Of a DNA stretch of 64,000 nt, positions 55,437-63,170 are shown in pieces. Numbering within the stretch: position 1 is the first letter of the stretch; each line of letters begins with the position of its first letter. The notes below the pieces were generated by a model. It was not told where the DNA came from and searched no databases. It was given only the letters and a program-made list of their open reading frames with translations. A program made the position numbers and the translations under genes. The stretch is from Streptomyces alboflavus (GTDB taxonomy: Bacteria > Actinomycetota > Actinomycetes > Streptomycetales > Streptomycetaceae), in the NCBI RefSeq assembly GCF_000716675.1, contig NZ_JNXT01000019.1, positions 62,001-126,000 on the forward strand. Reading direction: 5' to 3'.

Positions 55437-56645
55437 GTGCGAGCGAACCCGAAAGCCTCCGTAGCCTCCGTGTCCCGCCGGTCCCTGCTGCGCGCCCTGG
55501 GCGGCGGTGCGACCGCCGCCGGGGTGGCGGCGCTCGCCACCGGCTGCGGGGTCCCGGCCGCGTACATCGCGCCCGACGAGCGCGGCGCCGCCGACCGCTC
55601 GCGCACGGACCGGAAGGTGACCTTCGCCAACTGGCCGCTCTACATCGACACCGACGACCAGGACAAGTCGAAGCGGCCCACGCTGGAGGCCTTCGAGAAG
55701 CGCACCGGGATCGACGTGCGCTACACGGAGGAGATCAACGACAACGACGAGTTCTTCGGCAAGATCAGCCCGTCCCTGATGAACCACCAGGAGACCGGCC
55801 GCGACCTCATCGTCATCAGCGACTGGATGTGCGCCCGCTTCGTGCGCCTCGGCTGGGTGCAGGAGATGGACCGGGCCCGGCAGCCCCACGTCACCAAGTA
55901 CCTCGACCCGCTGCTGCGCTCGCCCAGCTTCGACCGGGGCCGCAAGTTCACGGTGCCGTGGCAGTCGGGGATCACCGGCATCGCGTACAACAAGAAGCGG
56001 CTCGGCCGGGAGATCCGGCACGTGTCCGACCTGTGGGCGGGCGACCTCAAGGGGCGGGTCACGCTGCTCTCCGGCCTCGACGAGGCGTTCGCGCTGCTCA
56101 TGCAGGGGGACGGGGTCGACGTCACGCGGTGGACCGCGGACGACTTCCACCGGATGTGCGACCGGGTCGAGAAGCTCGTCGACAGCCACCACATCCGCCG
56201 CTTCACCGGCAACGACTACATCAAGGACCTCTCCAGCGGCGACGTCCTCGCCTGCCAGGCCTACAGCGGTGATGTCATCCAGCTCCGCGCCGACGACCCG
56301 GACATCGAGTTCGTCGTCCCCGAGGAGGGCGCGGAGCTGTGGGCCGAGTCCCTGATGGTCCCGAACCTCGCCCGCCACAAGTCCAACGCCGAGCGGCTGA
56401 TCGACCACTACTACGAGCCCGAGGTCGCCGCCGAGCTGGCCGCCTGGGTCAATTACGTCTGCCCCGTGCCCGCGGCCCGCGACGTCCTCGCCTCGTCCAA
56501 GGACAAGGAACTCGCGGCGCTCGCCGACGACCCGCTGATCTTCCCGGACGACGGCATGCGCAAGCGGCTCGCGATCGCGCGGGACATCACCTCGGGGGAG
56601 CGCACCGAGTTCGCGAAGCGGTGGAACTCCCTGGCGGGGCTGTAG
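55437..56645 (+). CDS. PotD-type polyamine-binding lipoprotein
   Basis: About 402 residues from GTG 55437; GTG 55470 is an alternative. The N-terminus has SRRSLLRALGGG (a twin-arginine Tat motif) and a lipobox-like LATGC, so it should be a Tat-exported lipoprotein. The mature part matches spermidine/putrescine-binding proteins: VTFANWPLYIDTDD, DLIVISDWMCARFVRLGWVQ, FTVPWQSGITGIAYNKKRL, AQAYSGDVIQLR-like sequence and ESLMVPNLARHKSNAERLIDHYY. No ATPase or permease gene follows; the next gene is on the other strand. Confidence 0.85.
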   Translation: MRANPKASVASVSRRSLLRALGGGATAAGVAALATGCGVPAAYIAPDERGAADRSRTDRKVTFANWPLYIDTDDQDKSKRPTLEAFEKRTGIDVRYTEEINDNDEFFGKISPSLMNHQETGRDLIVISDWMCARFVRLGWVQEMDRARQPHVTKYLDPLLRSPSFDRGRKFTVPWQSGITGIAYNKKRLGREIRHVSDLWAGDLKGRVTLLSGLDEAFALLMQGDGVDVTRWTADDFHRMCDRVEKLVDSHHIRRFTGNDYIKDLSSGDVLACQAYSGDVIQLRADDPDIEFVVPEEGAELWAESLMVPNLARHKSNAERLIDHYYEPEVAAELAAWVNYVCPVPAARDVLASSKDKELAALADDPLIFPDDGMRKRLAIARDITSGERTEFAKRWNSLAGL

Positions 56646-56689
56646 GGCGGACCCGCCCCGACATCGGGACGGCCCCGGCCCTCCGGGTG

Positions 56690-57109
56690 TCAGCCGAGCG
56701 AGTCCCGGCCGCAACTGCCGTGCGCGGTACCGAGGATCCGCGAAGCCTGCTTCCCGTCGAGCTTCAGTTCCCGCTTGGTCTTCTTGACCTGGTCGACGAG
56801 GGCCTGCCCGTGGGCGGCGCAGAGCGCGCTGCCGTGGGCGACGAGTTCGTCGTCGCTGACGCGGTCCAGGTCCGGGTAGTTCTCCCGGATGGTCTTCAGG
56901 TAGAACGCGGCCGACACCTCCGTGAGGCCGCGCGCTCCGTCCGGGGACGCGGACGGGCTCCCGGACGGGGCGGCCGAGGGGGATGTGGCGGACGTGGCGG
57001 TCGGTGTCGCCGAGGCCTTCGCCTCGCGGTCCCCGGACGAGCCGCATGCCGAGGCGCCGAAGACGGCGAGCGTGAGGCAGACGGCGAGCAGGGGCAGACG
57101 CTTGTGCAT
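56690..57109 (-). CDS. Small secreted lipoprotein, DUF732-like
   Basis: 139 residues from ATG 57109 (AGGAGATTC directly upstream). A signal peptide ends in a lipobox-like ASAC, then a Ser/Thr/Pro/Ala linker, then a helical domain with FYLKTIRENYPDLDRVSDDEL, ALCAAHGQALVDQV and a terminal Cys that could form a disulfide. DUF732 domains are small actinobacterial exported proteins of unknown role. It converges on the PotD-like gene. Confidence 0.6.
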   Translation of the reverse strand: MHKRLPLLAVCLTLAVFGASACGSSGDREAKASATPTATSATSPSAAPSGSPSASPDGARGLTEVSAAFYLKTIRENYPDLDRVSDDELVAHGSALCAAHGQALVDQVKKTKRELKLDGKQASRILGTAHGSCGRDSLG

Positions 57110-57268
57110 GAATCTCCTGGTACAGAGGTGAACCGAGGGATTCTCCCCCATACCCGGCACCGGCCTCCGCACCGGCCCCCGCACCGGCCCCCGAAGAGGC
57201 CCCGCGCAGGCCCGTCTTGGCCCGGCCCCGGCCCCCGCCTCGGCCGGCGATGCCCCGCATGACGTGGG

Positions 57269-57877
57269 TCAGGGCGGCGGAGCGGCCACCACGTCCCAGG
57301 CCGCCATCGCCCGGTCCACCGTCTTGTCCAGGTCGGCGCTCGTCGCCCCGTCGCGGGCCTGGACCGACATGCCCTGGATGACCGTGGTGTAGAAGGCGGC
57401 CATGGCCTCGGTGTCGGTGCCTGCGGGGAGTTCGCCCTCGCGGACGCCCCGGTCCAGGCGGCGGGCCACCGTCTCCGCGCCCGCCTTCCGCCAGCCCGAC
57501 AGGTGCTCCCACACGGGGGCGTTCGCCGCCGAGCAGTTGGTGGCGGCGAGCACGATCATGCAGCCGCTGGGGCTGCTGCCGTCGGCGTACGCGCGCGCGT
57601 TCTCGCGCAGCACGGACTCCACCGCCGCCCGGGCCGAGGGGAGTTCGTCCATCTGGGCCATGGCGGAGCCCTCGGTGTCGTTGTACAGCGAGACCGCCTC
57701 CCGGAACAGCGCCTCCTTGGAGCCGAAGGCGGCGTACAGGCTGGGCGAGGCGATGCCCATGGCGGAGGTGAGGTCTGTCATCGACGTGGCCTCGTACCCC
57801 TGGCTCCAGAACACCTCCATGGCCCGGCGCAGGGCCGTCTCCCGGTCGAACGCCCGGGGCCGTCCGCGTCCCGCCAC
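57269..57877 (-). CDS. TetR-family regulator of the adjacent SDR gene
   Basis: 202 residues from GTG 57877 (AGGGAGG about nine bases upstream). The HTH is [44 protein letters not shown]. The C-terminal TetR_C domain reads [24 protein letters not shown]. It is divergent from the SDR gene with palindromes between them, the standard layout for a TetR repressor that controls its neighbour and itself. Confidence 0.88.
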   Translation of the reverse strand: MAGRGRPRAFDRETALRRAMEVFWSQGYEATSMTDLTSAMGIASPSLYAAFGSKEALFREAVSLYNDTEGSAMAQMDELPSARAAVESVLRENARAYADGSSPSGCMIVLAATNCSAANAPVWEHLSGWRKAGAETVARRLDRGVREGELPAGTDTEAMAAFYTTVIQGMSVQARDGATSADLDKTVDRAMAAWDVVAAPPP

Positions 57878-57911
57878 GACTACCGCCTCCCTGGTCCCCG
57901 TGCCCGTCGAA

Positions 57912-58023
57912 TTTCTGTGTCGACTGACAAATATAGGCCTTGACGTGCCGGTGAGCCCGTGTGAAAGTTTTCTGTGTCGATCGGCACAGAAATGCGGCCG
58001 AGGTCGGCACACCTGTACGTACA
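57912..58023. promoter_or_regulatory. Candidate TetR operators between the TetR and SDR genes
   Basis: Site 2: TTTCTGTG (57969-57976) and CACAGAAA (57985-57992) are perfect inverted arms with an eight-base, nearly palindromic centre (TCGATCGG). Site 1 at 57912-57931 repeats TTTCTGTGTCGA and ends CTGACAAA, an imperfect copy. TGTACGTACA (58014-58023) is a further perfect palindrome close to the SDR start. TATATT on the minus strand (about 57928-57933) could be the TetR -10, inside site 1. Confidence 0.65.
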
Positions 58024-58045
58024 AGATCGAGAGTCGGGGTCGGGG

Positions 58046-58792
58046 ATGACTGAGCTGCTGGGCAAGGCCGCGCTGGTGACGGGCGGCAGCCGGGGGATCG
58101 GGGCGGCGATCGTGCGGCGGCTCGCGCGGGACGGGGCCGATGTGGCGTTCACCTATGTGAGCCCGGCCGGGAAGGCGAAGGCCGAGGCCGTCGTGGCCGA
58201 CGTGGAGGCGGCGGGGCGGCGGGCCTTCGCCATCCAGGCCGACGCGGCGGACGCGGACGCGGTGCGGGAGTCCGTGGAGCGGGCGGCGCGGGAGCTGGGC
58301 CGCCTGGACATCCTGGTCAACAACGCGGGCGTGTACCCGTACGGGCCGTTCGAGGACGTCACCCCGGAGGAGCTCGACCGCACCCTCGCGATCCACGCCC
58401 GCGCGGCCTTCGTCGCCGGTCAGGCCGCCGTCGCGCATCTGCCGCGGGGCGGGCGCATCGTGAGCATCGGCACGAACCTCGTGCACCGGGTGCCGTTCGG
58501 CGGCATCGTCCTGTACTCCATGAGCAAGTCCGCCCTCAGCGGCTTCACCAGGGCCCTCGCCCGTGAACTCGGCCCCCGCGGCATCACGGTCAACGCCGTG
58601 CACCCCGGCTCGACGGACACCGACATGAACCCGGCCGACGGCGACACCGCCGACTTCCAGCGCGGCATGTCCGCCCTCGGCCACTACTCGAACGCCGACG
58701 ACATCGCGGCGACGGTGGCCCACCTGGTGGGTCCCGGCGGGCGCACCATCACCGGCACGGAGGTCACGGTCGACGGCGGGACGAACGCCTAG
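58046..58792 (+). CDS. Short-chain dehydrogenase/reductase (SDR)
   Basis: A 248-residue classical [22 protein letters not shown] (NAD(P) site), [11 protein letters not shown], the catalytic Ser in VSIGTNL and YSMSK (Y-x3-K), and a C-terminal [12 protein letters not shown]. FabG-like but probably an oxidoreductase for a small carbonyl compound; substrate unknown. Divergent from its presumed TetR regulator. Confidence 0.9.
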   Translation: MTELLGKAALVTGGSRGIGAAIVRRLARDGADVAFTYVSPAGKAKAEAVVADVEAAGRRAFAIQADAADADAVRESVERAARELGRLDILVNNAGVYPYGPFEDVTPEELDRTLAIHARAAFVAGQAAVAHLPRGGRIVSIGTNLVHRVPFGGIVLYSMSKSALSGFTRALARELGPRGITVNAVHPGSTDTDMNPADGDTADFQRGMSALGHYSNADDIAATVAHLVGPGGRTITGTEVTVDGGTNA

Positions 58793-58817
58793 GGCCTGTC
58801 CGATGGGTCGGCGCGGG

Positions 58818-60008
58818 TCAGCCGCGAGGGTCCCCGATCGCCGCCCCCACGATGCGCTGGGCGACCGGGTTCATGTCCTGGCCCTTGGCGTCGGTGGAGT
58901 TGACCGAGTAGACGAGGACGGTGTCCAGGTTCCGGGTGGCGGCGAGGATCGAGTTGTAGCCGTGCCGCCCCCCGGTCTTCAGCCAGACGACCCGCCCGTC
59001 GGGCGCCTCGAAGCGCGTCAGGCCCGCGCTCATCGTGGCGCCCTCGATGCCCTTCGGCACCGTGAACATCTCCTCCAACTGCGGCTTCGGCACGATCCTG
59101 CCGCGGAACAGCGCGACGGTCAGCCGCTCCAGGTCGGCCGTCGTGGAGATCATGTCGCCGCCCGCCATCCGGTCCCGCTGGTTCCACTCGGTGACGTCGA
59201 CGAGGCGCGTCCCGCCGCCGGGCTCCTCCACGGCCTGGTAGCCGCGGTTGTGCGGGCCGTGGATGCGCGGGTCCGTGCCGGGGAAGGAGGAGTGCCGCAT
59301 GCCCGCCCGCTTGAGTACGCGCCGGGTGGCCTCCTGCTCGTACGAGTGCCCTGTGACCTTCTCGATGAGCAGCCCGAGCAGCGTGTAGTTGATGCCCAGG
59401 TACTCCTGCTTGACCCCCGGGTCGTGAGCGGGCCCCTTCGCGATCGACGTGACGGCGACCTCCTGCGGGGTGAGCGTCTCGAAGCGGTTCGCGTACAGCG
59501 CCTCGAAGGTGTTGCCGAGCGAGCGCCCCGGCTGCAACCCGCTGCTGTGGTTCAGGAGTTGGCGTACGGAGACGGGCTTGCGGAAGGCGTCGGCGTTCGC
59601 GGCGAACAGGTCGGGCAGATAGCGCTGCACCGGCGCGTTCAGGTCGACTCTGCCCTCGGCGGCGAGCTGCAGCACCACGGCCGCCGTCACCACCTTCGTG
59701 GTGGACCCGGCCCGGAATCGCCCCTCAGGGTTCGCCTCTCGCCCCGACTTCAGATCCCTGACCCCCGAACTCCCGTGCCACGACGTCTTCTTCCCCCGCA
59801 CCCGCACCAGCGCGGCCGTCGCGTCGGCGTCGGGAAGACCGTCGATGGCCGCACGCAGCGCCGCGCCGTCGGGCTCCGACCGACTGTCCGCGGCGACGGC
59901 GGCGGGCGCCGAGACTCCACCACTCGCGAGGGCGGGCGCCGCGGCCGCCGTGAGGCCGAGAACGACGGCAGTGGCGACCGTGGCGGAGAGACCGGCACGT
60001 ACACGCAT
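58818..60008 (-). CDS. Secreted serine hydrolase (class C beta-lactamase/D-Ala-D-Ala carboxypeptidase family)
   Basis: A 396-residue protein with an N-terminal signal peptide ending AAAAPALA. Active-site motifs are RAGSTTKV (S-x-x-K), [11 protein letters not shown] (Tyr-x-Asn type) and [10 protein letters not shown] (KTG). Members act as carboxypeptidases, esterases or beta-lactamases; the extracellular site suggests wall or D-amino-acid peptide processing. It ends 25 bases after the converging SDR gene. Confidence 0.85.
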   Translation of the reverse strand: MRVRAGLSATVATAVVLGLTAAAAPALASGGVSAPAAVAADSRSEPDGAALRAAIDGLPDADATAALVRVRGKKTSWHGSSGVRDLKSGREANPEGRFRAGSTTKVVTAAVVLQLAAEGRVDLNAPVQRYLPDLFAANADAFRKPVSVRQLLNHSSGLQPGRSLGNTFEALYANRFETLTPQEVAVTSIAKGPAHDPGVKQEYLGINYTLLGLLIEKVTGHSYEQEATRRVLKRAGMRHSSFPGTDPRIHGPHNRGYQAVEEPGGGTRLVDVTEWNQRDRMAGGDMISTTADLERLTVALFRGRIVPKPQLEEMFTVPKGIEGATMSAGLTRFEAPDGRVVWLKTGGRHGYNSILAATRNLDTVLVYSVNSTDAKGQDMNPVAQRIVGAAIGDPRG

Positions 60009-60134
60009 GAGCTGCTCCAGGTGAGATGAGTGACGGTGGGATCCCTCTCATCCTGCGCGGCGGGCGGGTGGGGGCGGATCGTCATTGGGGAGGGGTGGGG
60101 ACCCTGAGGTGGTTCCGGGGCAACTGGTGCGCGT

Positions 60135-60557
60135 CTAGGGGTAGTTGTAGGGGTGTTCCCCTCGGGGGGCCTCGGCTCTGTCCTGCGCCGCCAGGACCTC
60201 GTCGCCGTGTTCGTGGGCCCATGCGCCGAACGCCTCGATCGGGGCGATGAGGGTGCGGCCGAGGTCGGTCAGGGCGTACTCGACGCGGGGTGGGGACTCG
60301 GCGTAGGCGCTGCGGGTGAGGAGGCCGTTGTACTCCAGGCGGCGGAGGGTCTCCGTGAGGATCTTGGGGCTGATGCCGCCGATGTGGTCGCGCAGTTCGC
60401 GGGGGCGCAGGGGGCCGTGCCGCAGGGCCCAGAGCGTCACCGCGTTCCAGGTGTTGGCGAGCAGGTCGAAGGCGAGGCGGGCGCGGCAGTCGGCGAGGAG
60501 GCCGGTGGGTTCGCGGGGTGCGGTCCGGGGCGGGTCGTGGGGCGTCACGCTTCGCAT
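60135..60557 (-). CDS. HxlR-family transcriptional regulator
   Basis: A 140-residue winged-helix protein: FDLLANTWNAVTLWALRHGPLRPRELRDHIGGISPKILTETLRRLEYNGLL. HxlR proteins usually respond to aldehydes, quinones or redox stress and control the divergent gene. Here the divergent partner is the NADP/F420-type reductase 135 bases away, its likely target. The C-terminal tail is hydrophilic. Confidence 0.88.
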   Translation of the reverse strand: MRSVTPHDPPRTAPREPTGLLADCRARLAFDLLANTWNAVTLWALRHGPLRPRELRDHIGGISPKILTETLRRLEYNGLLTRSAYAESPPRVEYALTDLGRTLIAPIEAFGAWAHEHGDEVLAAQDRAEAPRGEHPYNYP

Positions 60558-60691
60558 GGTGCCCGAGGGGGCGTGCGGCGGTGAAGGCGGGCCGAGACTT
60601 ACCGATCGGTGCCCGAGCGGCTTTCTAGTGTCGTTCTCGTACTGCCGGTCAACGGGCCGGTGCAGGGGATGTACGAGGGAGAGCGACGCGT

Positions 60692-61363
60692 ATGCGGATA
60701 GGGATTCTCGGGGCCGGGAACATGGCCGGCGCGCTGGGTGCGCAGTGGGTCCGGGCCGGGCACGAGGTGTTCGTCGGCGGGCGTGACGAGGGGCGGGCGG
60801 CCGCGCTCGCGGGGCGGATCGGTGCGGTGGGGCACGGTCCGCTGCGGGCGGCCGTCGAGTTCGGGGACGGCGCCGTGCTGCACGCGCTGCCGTACGCGGT
60901 CGGGGCCGACGTCGCCGCCGGGCTCGCCGACGTCCTGCGCGGCCGGGTCCTGATCGACTGCTCCAACCCCGTGGGCGAGGGCTTCGCTCTGCTCACGCGG
61001 GGCGCGGAGTCCGCCGCCGAACGGCTGGCCGTGGCGGCGCCCGGGGCTCGCGTGGTGAAGGCGTTCAACCTGTGCCACGACAGCGTGTGGCGGCTCGCGC
61101 CGCCCGTGTTCGACGGGCGGCGCCTCGCGGTGCCGGTGTGCGGTGACGACGAGGACGCGCTCGGTGTCGTACGCGCACTGGTGCGGGACATCGGCTGCGT
61201 GCCCTACGAAGCGGGCGGCCTCGGCCGGGCCGGGCTCATGGAGGCCACGGCCGCGCTCCTGATCGGCCTCTGGGTCGGCGAGGGCGTGGACGCGCAGGCC
61301 ATCGTGCCGCCGGTCGGCCTGGTGGTGGCGGGGGAGGCCGGGGTGGCGGGGGAGCCGGGCTAG
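60692..61363 (+). CDS. NADPH-dependent F420 reductase-like protein
   Basis: A 223-residue Rossmann protein: MRIGILGAGNMAGALGAQWV (G-x-G-x2-A site), HALPYAVGADVAAGLADVLRG, VLIDCSNPVGEGFALL and KAFNLCHDSVW. It resembles the F420-dependent NADP reductase/NADP-oxidoreductase coenzyme-F420-dependent group used in many actinomycetes. It is probably controlled by the divergent HxlR regulator. Substrate unproven. Confidence 0.8.
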   Translation: MRIGILGAGNMAGALGAQWVRAGHEVFVGGRDEGRAAALAGRIGAVGHGPLRAAVEFGDGAVLHALPYAVGADVAAGLADVLRGRVLIDCSNPVGEGFALLTRGAESAAERLAVAAPGARVVKAFNLCHDSVWRLAPPVFDGRRLAVPVCGDDEDALGVVRALVRDIGCVPYEAGGLGRAGLMEATAALLIGLWVGEGVDAQAIVPPVGLVVAGEAGVAGEPG

Positions 61364-61372
61364 CCTCCGGCG

Positions 61373-62272
61373 CTACGGCTTGCGGCCCACCGCGCCGAGC
61401 TGCGGCACCGGCTCGGCCTCCGGGAACCGCCAGCGCGCGCACGAGTCGACGCCCGGTTCGAGGAGGTCGAGGCCCTCCATGAACGACAGGAACTCCGCAC
61501 GCGTGCGGCCCGTGATCGGCGGCGTCGCGTTGGCGTTCCAGAAGTCCATGGCCGGCTGGTTGTCGGCGCCGCCGACGTCGGCGTCGAGCGTGGGGTGGGT
61601 CAGGACCAGGTAACTGCCGGACGGCACCGCGTCCATGAGGGTCCGCACGATGCCGCGGGCCACGTCCGTGTCGGGGATGAAGTTGAGGATGCCGAGCAGC
61701 ATCACGGCCACCGGCTGCCCGAGGTCGAGGGTCTCGGCGGCGGCCCGCAGGATGCGCTCCGTGTCCCGGGCGTCCGCGTCGATGTACGCGGTCGCGCCCT
61801 CGGGGGAGCTGGTGAGCAGGGCGCTCGCGTGGGCCAGGACGATCGGGTCGTTGTCCACGTACACGATGCGGGCGTCCGGCGCGATGCGCTGGGCGACCTC
61901 GTGGGTGTTGTCACCCGTGGGCAGGCCCGTGCCGATGTCCAGCAGCTGGCGGATGCCCCGCTCGCCCACCAGGTGCGCCACCGCGCGGCCGAGGAACGCC
62001 CGGTCCGCGCGGGCCACTTCGCCGATGCCGGGGAACATCTCGACGACCTGCTCGCCCACCGCGCGGTCCACCGAGTAGTTGTCCTTGCCGCCCAGCCAGT
62101 AGTTCCAGACGCGGGCGTTGTGCGCCATGTCGGTGCGGATGCGGCCGGTGCCGTCCGGGTTCTCCGTGCGTTCCGGGTGTTCCGGGTTCTGTGCGGGCCG
62201 CGGGTGTTCCGGGTTCTGTGTGGGCTGCGGGTGCTCCGGCTTCGGTAAGTCGGCTGCGTGCTCTGCGCTCAC
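61373..62272 (-). CDS. SAM-dependent methyltransferase (DUF574/Methyltransf_19) with a TTA codon
   Basis: A 299-residue protein from GTG 62272. Motif I is LLDIGTGLPTGDNTHEVAQR, then RIVYVDNDPIVLAHASALL and IGILNFIPD-type sequence; the family is expanded in streptomycetes with unknown targets. The N-terminus repeats PEHPxPxQN about three times. Codon 9 is TTA (62246-62248), the only in-frame TTA I saw in the window; in Streptomyces TTA needs the bldA tRNA, so translation should depend on developmental stage. Its start overlaps the stop of the upstream phosphodiesterase gene by four bases. Confidence 0.85.
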   Translation of the reverse strand: MSAEHAADLPKPEHPQPTQNPEHPRPAQNPEHPERTENPDGTGRIRTDMAHNARVWNYWLGGKDNYSVDRAVGEQVVEMFPGIGEVARADRAFLGRAVAHLVGERGIRQLLDIGTGLPTGDNTHEVAQRIAPDARIVYVDNDPIVLAHASALLTSSPEGATAYIDADARDTERILRAAAETLDLGQPVAVMLLGILNFIPDTDVARGIVRTLMDAVPSGSYLVLTHPTLDADVGGADNQPAMDFWNANATPPITGRTRAEFLSFMEGLDLLEPGVDSCARWRFPEAEPVPQLGAVGRKP

Positions 62273-63003
62273 TCGTGAGGTTCCTTCCCCGTCTCCTGGC
62301 GGTGCCGCCGGGGCCCTCGGGACAGCTCGGCGGCGAGTGCGTCCACGCGGTTGGTGGTGATCGAGTCCACCCCGTGGGAGATGAGCTTACGCATGGACCG
62401 CCGGGTGTCGGGAGTCCACGCGGAGACCAGCAGGCCACTCGCGTGCACATGGTCGACCAGGTCCCGACTCACAAGCCCGAAGCGGTAGTTGAGCCAGCGC
62501 GGGGCGATCGCGGCGAGCACGGCGGGCCGGGGCGGGGCGAGCGACTTCCAGGTGAGGGCGATCTCCGCGGCCGGGTCCGCGGCCCGCACGGCGAGCATCG
62601 CGTCGGGGCCCGCGCAGTAGTACGCCCGGTCCGCGGCGCCGCAGTCGCCGATGACGCCGACGACGGCGCGCGCCGACTCGTGGGTCGCGCCGGGCAGGTC
62701 GACGAGGACGCGGTGGCCGTCCGTCTCCTTCAGGGCCTCTTCGAGGGTGGGCACGCCGCCGCCGGTCAGCCCGCGCACCTCGTCGGCGGACAGCGCGGAC
62801 AGCGGCCGGTCGTGGCCCCAGAGCCGGGCGAGGTCCGCGTCGTGCAGCAGGACGGGGACGCCGTTGCGGGTCAGGCGGACGTCGATCTCCACGGCGTCCG
62901 CGCCCTGTTCGAGCGCCGAGCGCAAGGAGAGGAGGGTGTTCTCGCGGACGCGGTAGGGGTCGCCTCGGTGGGCCACGGCAGTCACGGTGCGCATGGCACC
63001 CAT
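62269..63003 (-). CDS. Glycerophosphodiester phosphodiesterase
   Basis: A 244-residue GDPD-fold enzyme: AVAHRGDPYRVRENTLLS (catalytic His), ADAVEIDVRLTRNGVPVLLHD (metal ligands E-x-D and His) and a C-terminal SAWTPDTRRSMRKLISHGVD, TTNRVD. It splits glycerophosphodiesters to glycerol-3-phosphate and alcohols. ATG 63003 or ATG 62994 (MRTVTAVAHRG) could start it. The cytosolic form lacks a signal peptide. Its stop overlaps the methyltransferase start. Confidence 0.9.
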   Translation of the reverse strand: MGAMRTVTAVAHRGDPYRVRENTLLSLRSALEQGADAVEIDVRLTRNGVPVLLHDADLARLWGHDRPLSALSADEVRGLTGGGVPTLEEALKETDGHRVLVDLPGATHESARAVVGVIGDCGAADRAYYCAGPDAMLAVRAADPAAEIALTWKSLAPPRPAVLAAIAPRWLNYRFGLVSRDLVDHVHASGLLVSAWTPDTRRSMRKLISHGVDSITTNRVDALAAELSRGPRRHRQETGKEPHE

Positions 63004-63067
63004 TGTGGCGGGGGGCGGGCCCCGGGGCTTGTCGGCCCGGGGCCCGCCCGCGTCGCGCTCGGGGTGG

Positions 63068-63169
63068 GTCAGGAGGACTGCGAGTCTCCGTGGGTCAAGA
63101 GGACTGCGAGTCCGTGCGTCAAGAGGACTGCGAGTCTCCGTGCGTCAGGAGGACTCGGCGTCTTTGTGC
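63068..63169. repeat. 26-bp tandem repeat directly behind the adenosine deaminase stop
   Basis: Four head-to-tail units of GTCARGAGGACTGCGAGTCTCCGTGC-like sequence at 63068-63093, 63094-63117 (two bases shorter), 63118-63143 and 63144-63169. The next partial unit runs into the adenosine deaminase stop codon (63171-63173). There are no spacers, so it is not a CRISPR. Each unit carries an in-strand TGA, as if the gene's 3' end had been duplicated. Confidence 0.85.
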
Positions 63170-63170
63170 G

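Noticed and set aside
57157..57200. GCACCGGCCCCC repeated about three times between the DUF732-like and TetR genes
   Set aside because: Short and imperfect, likely simple GC-rich drift; no structure or gene association.
63068..63169. Possible CRISPR array
   Set aside because: Units are contiguous with no unique spacers and no cas genes are present.
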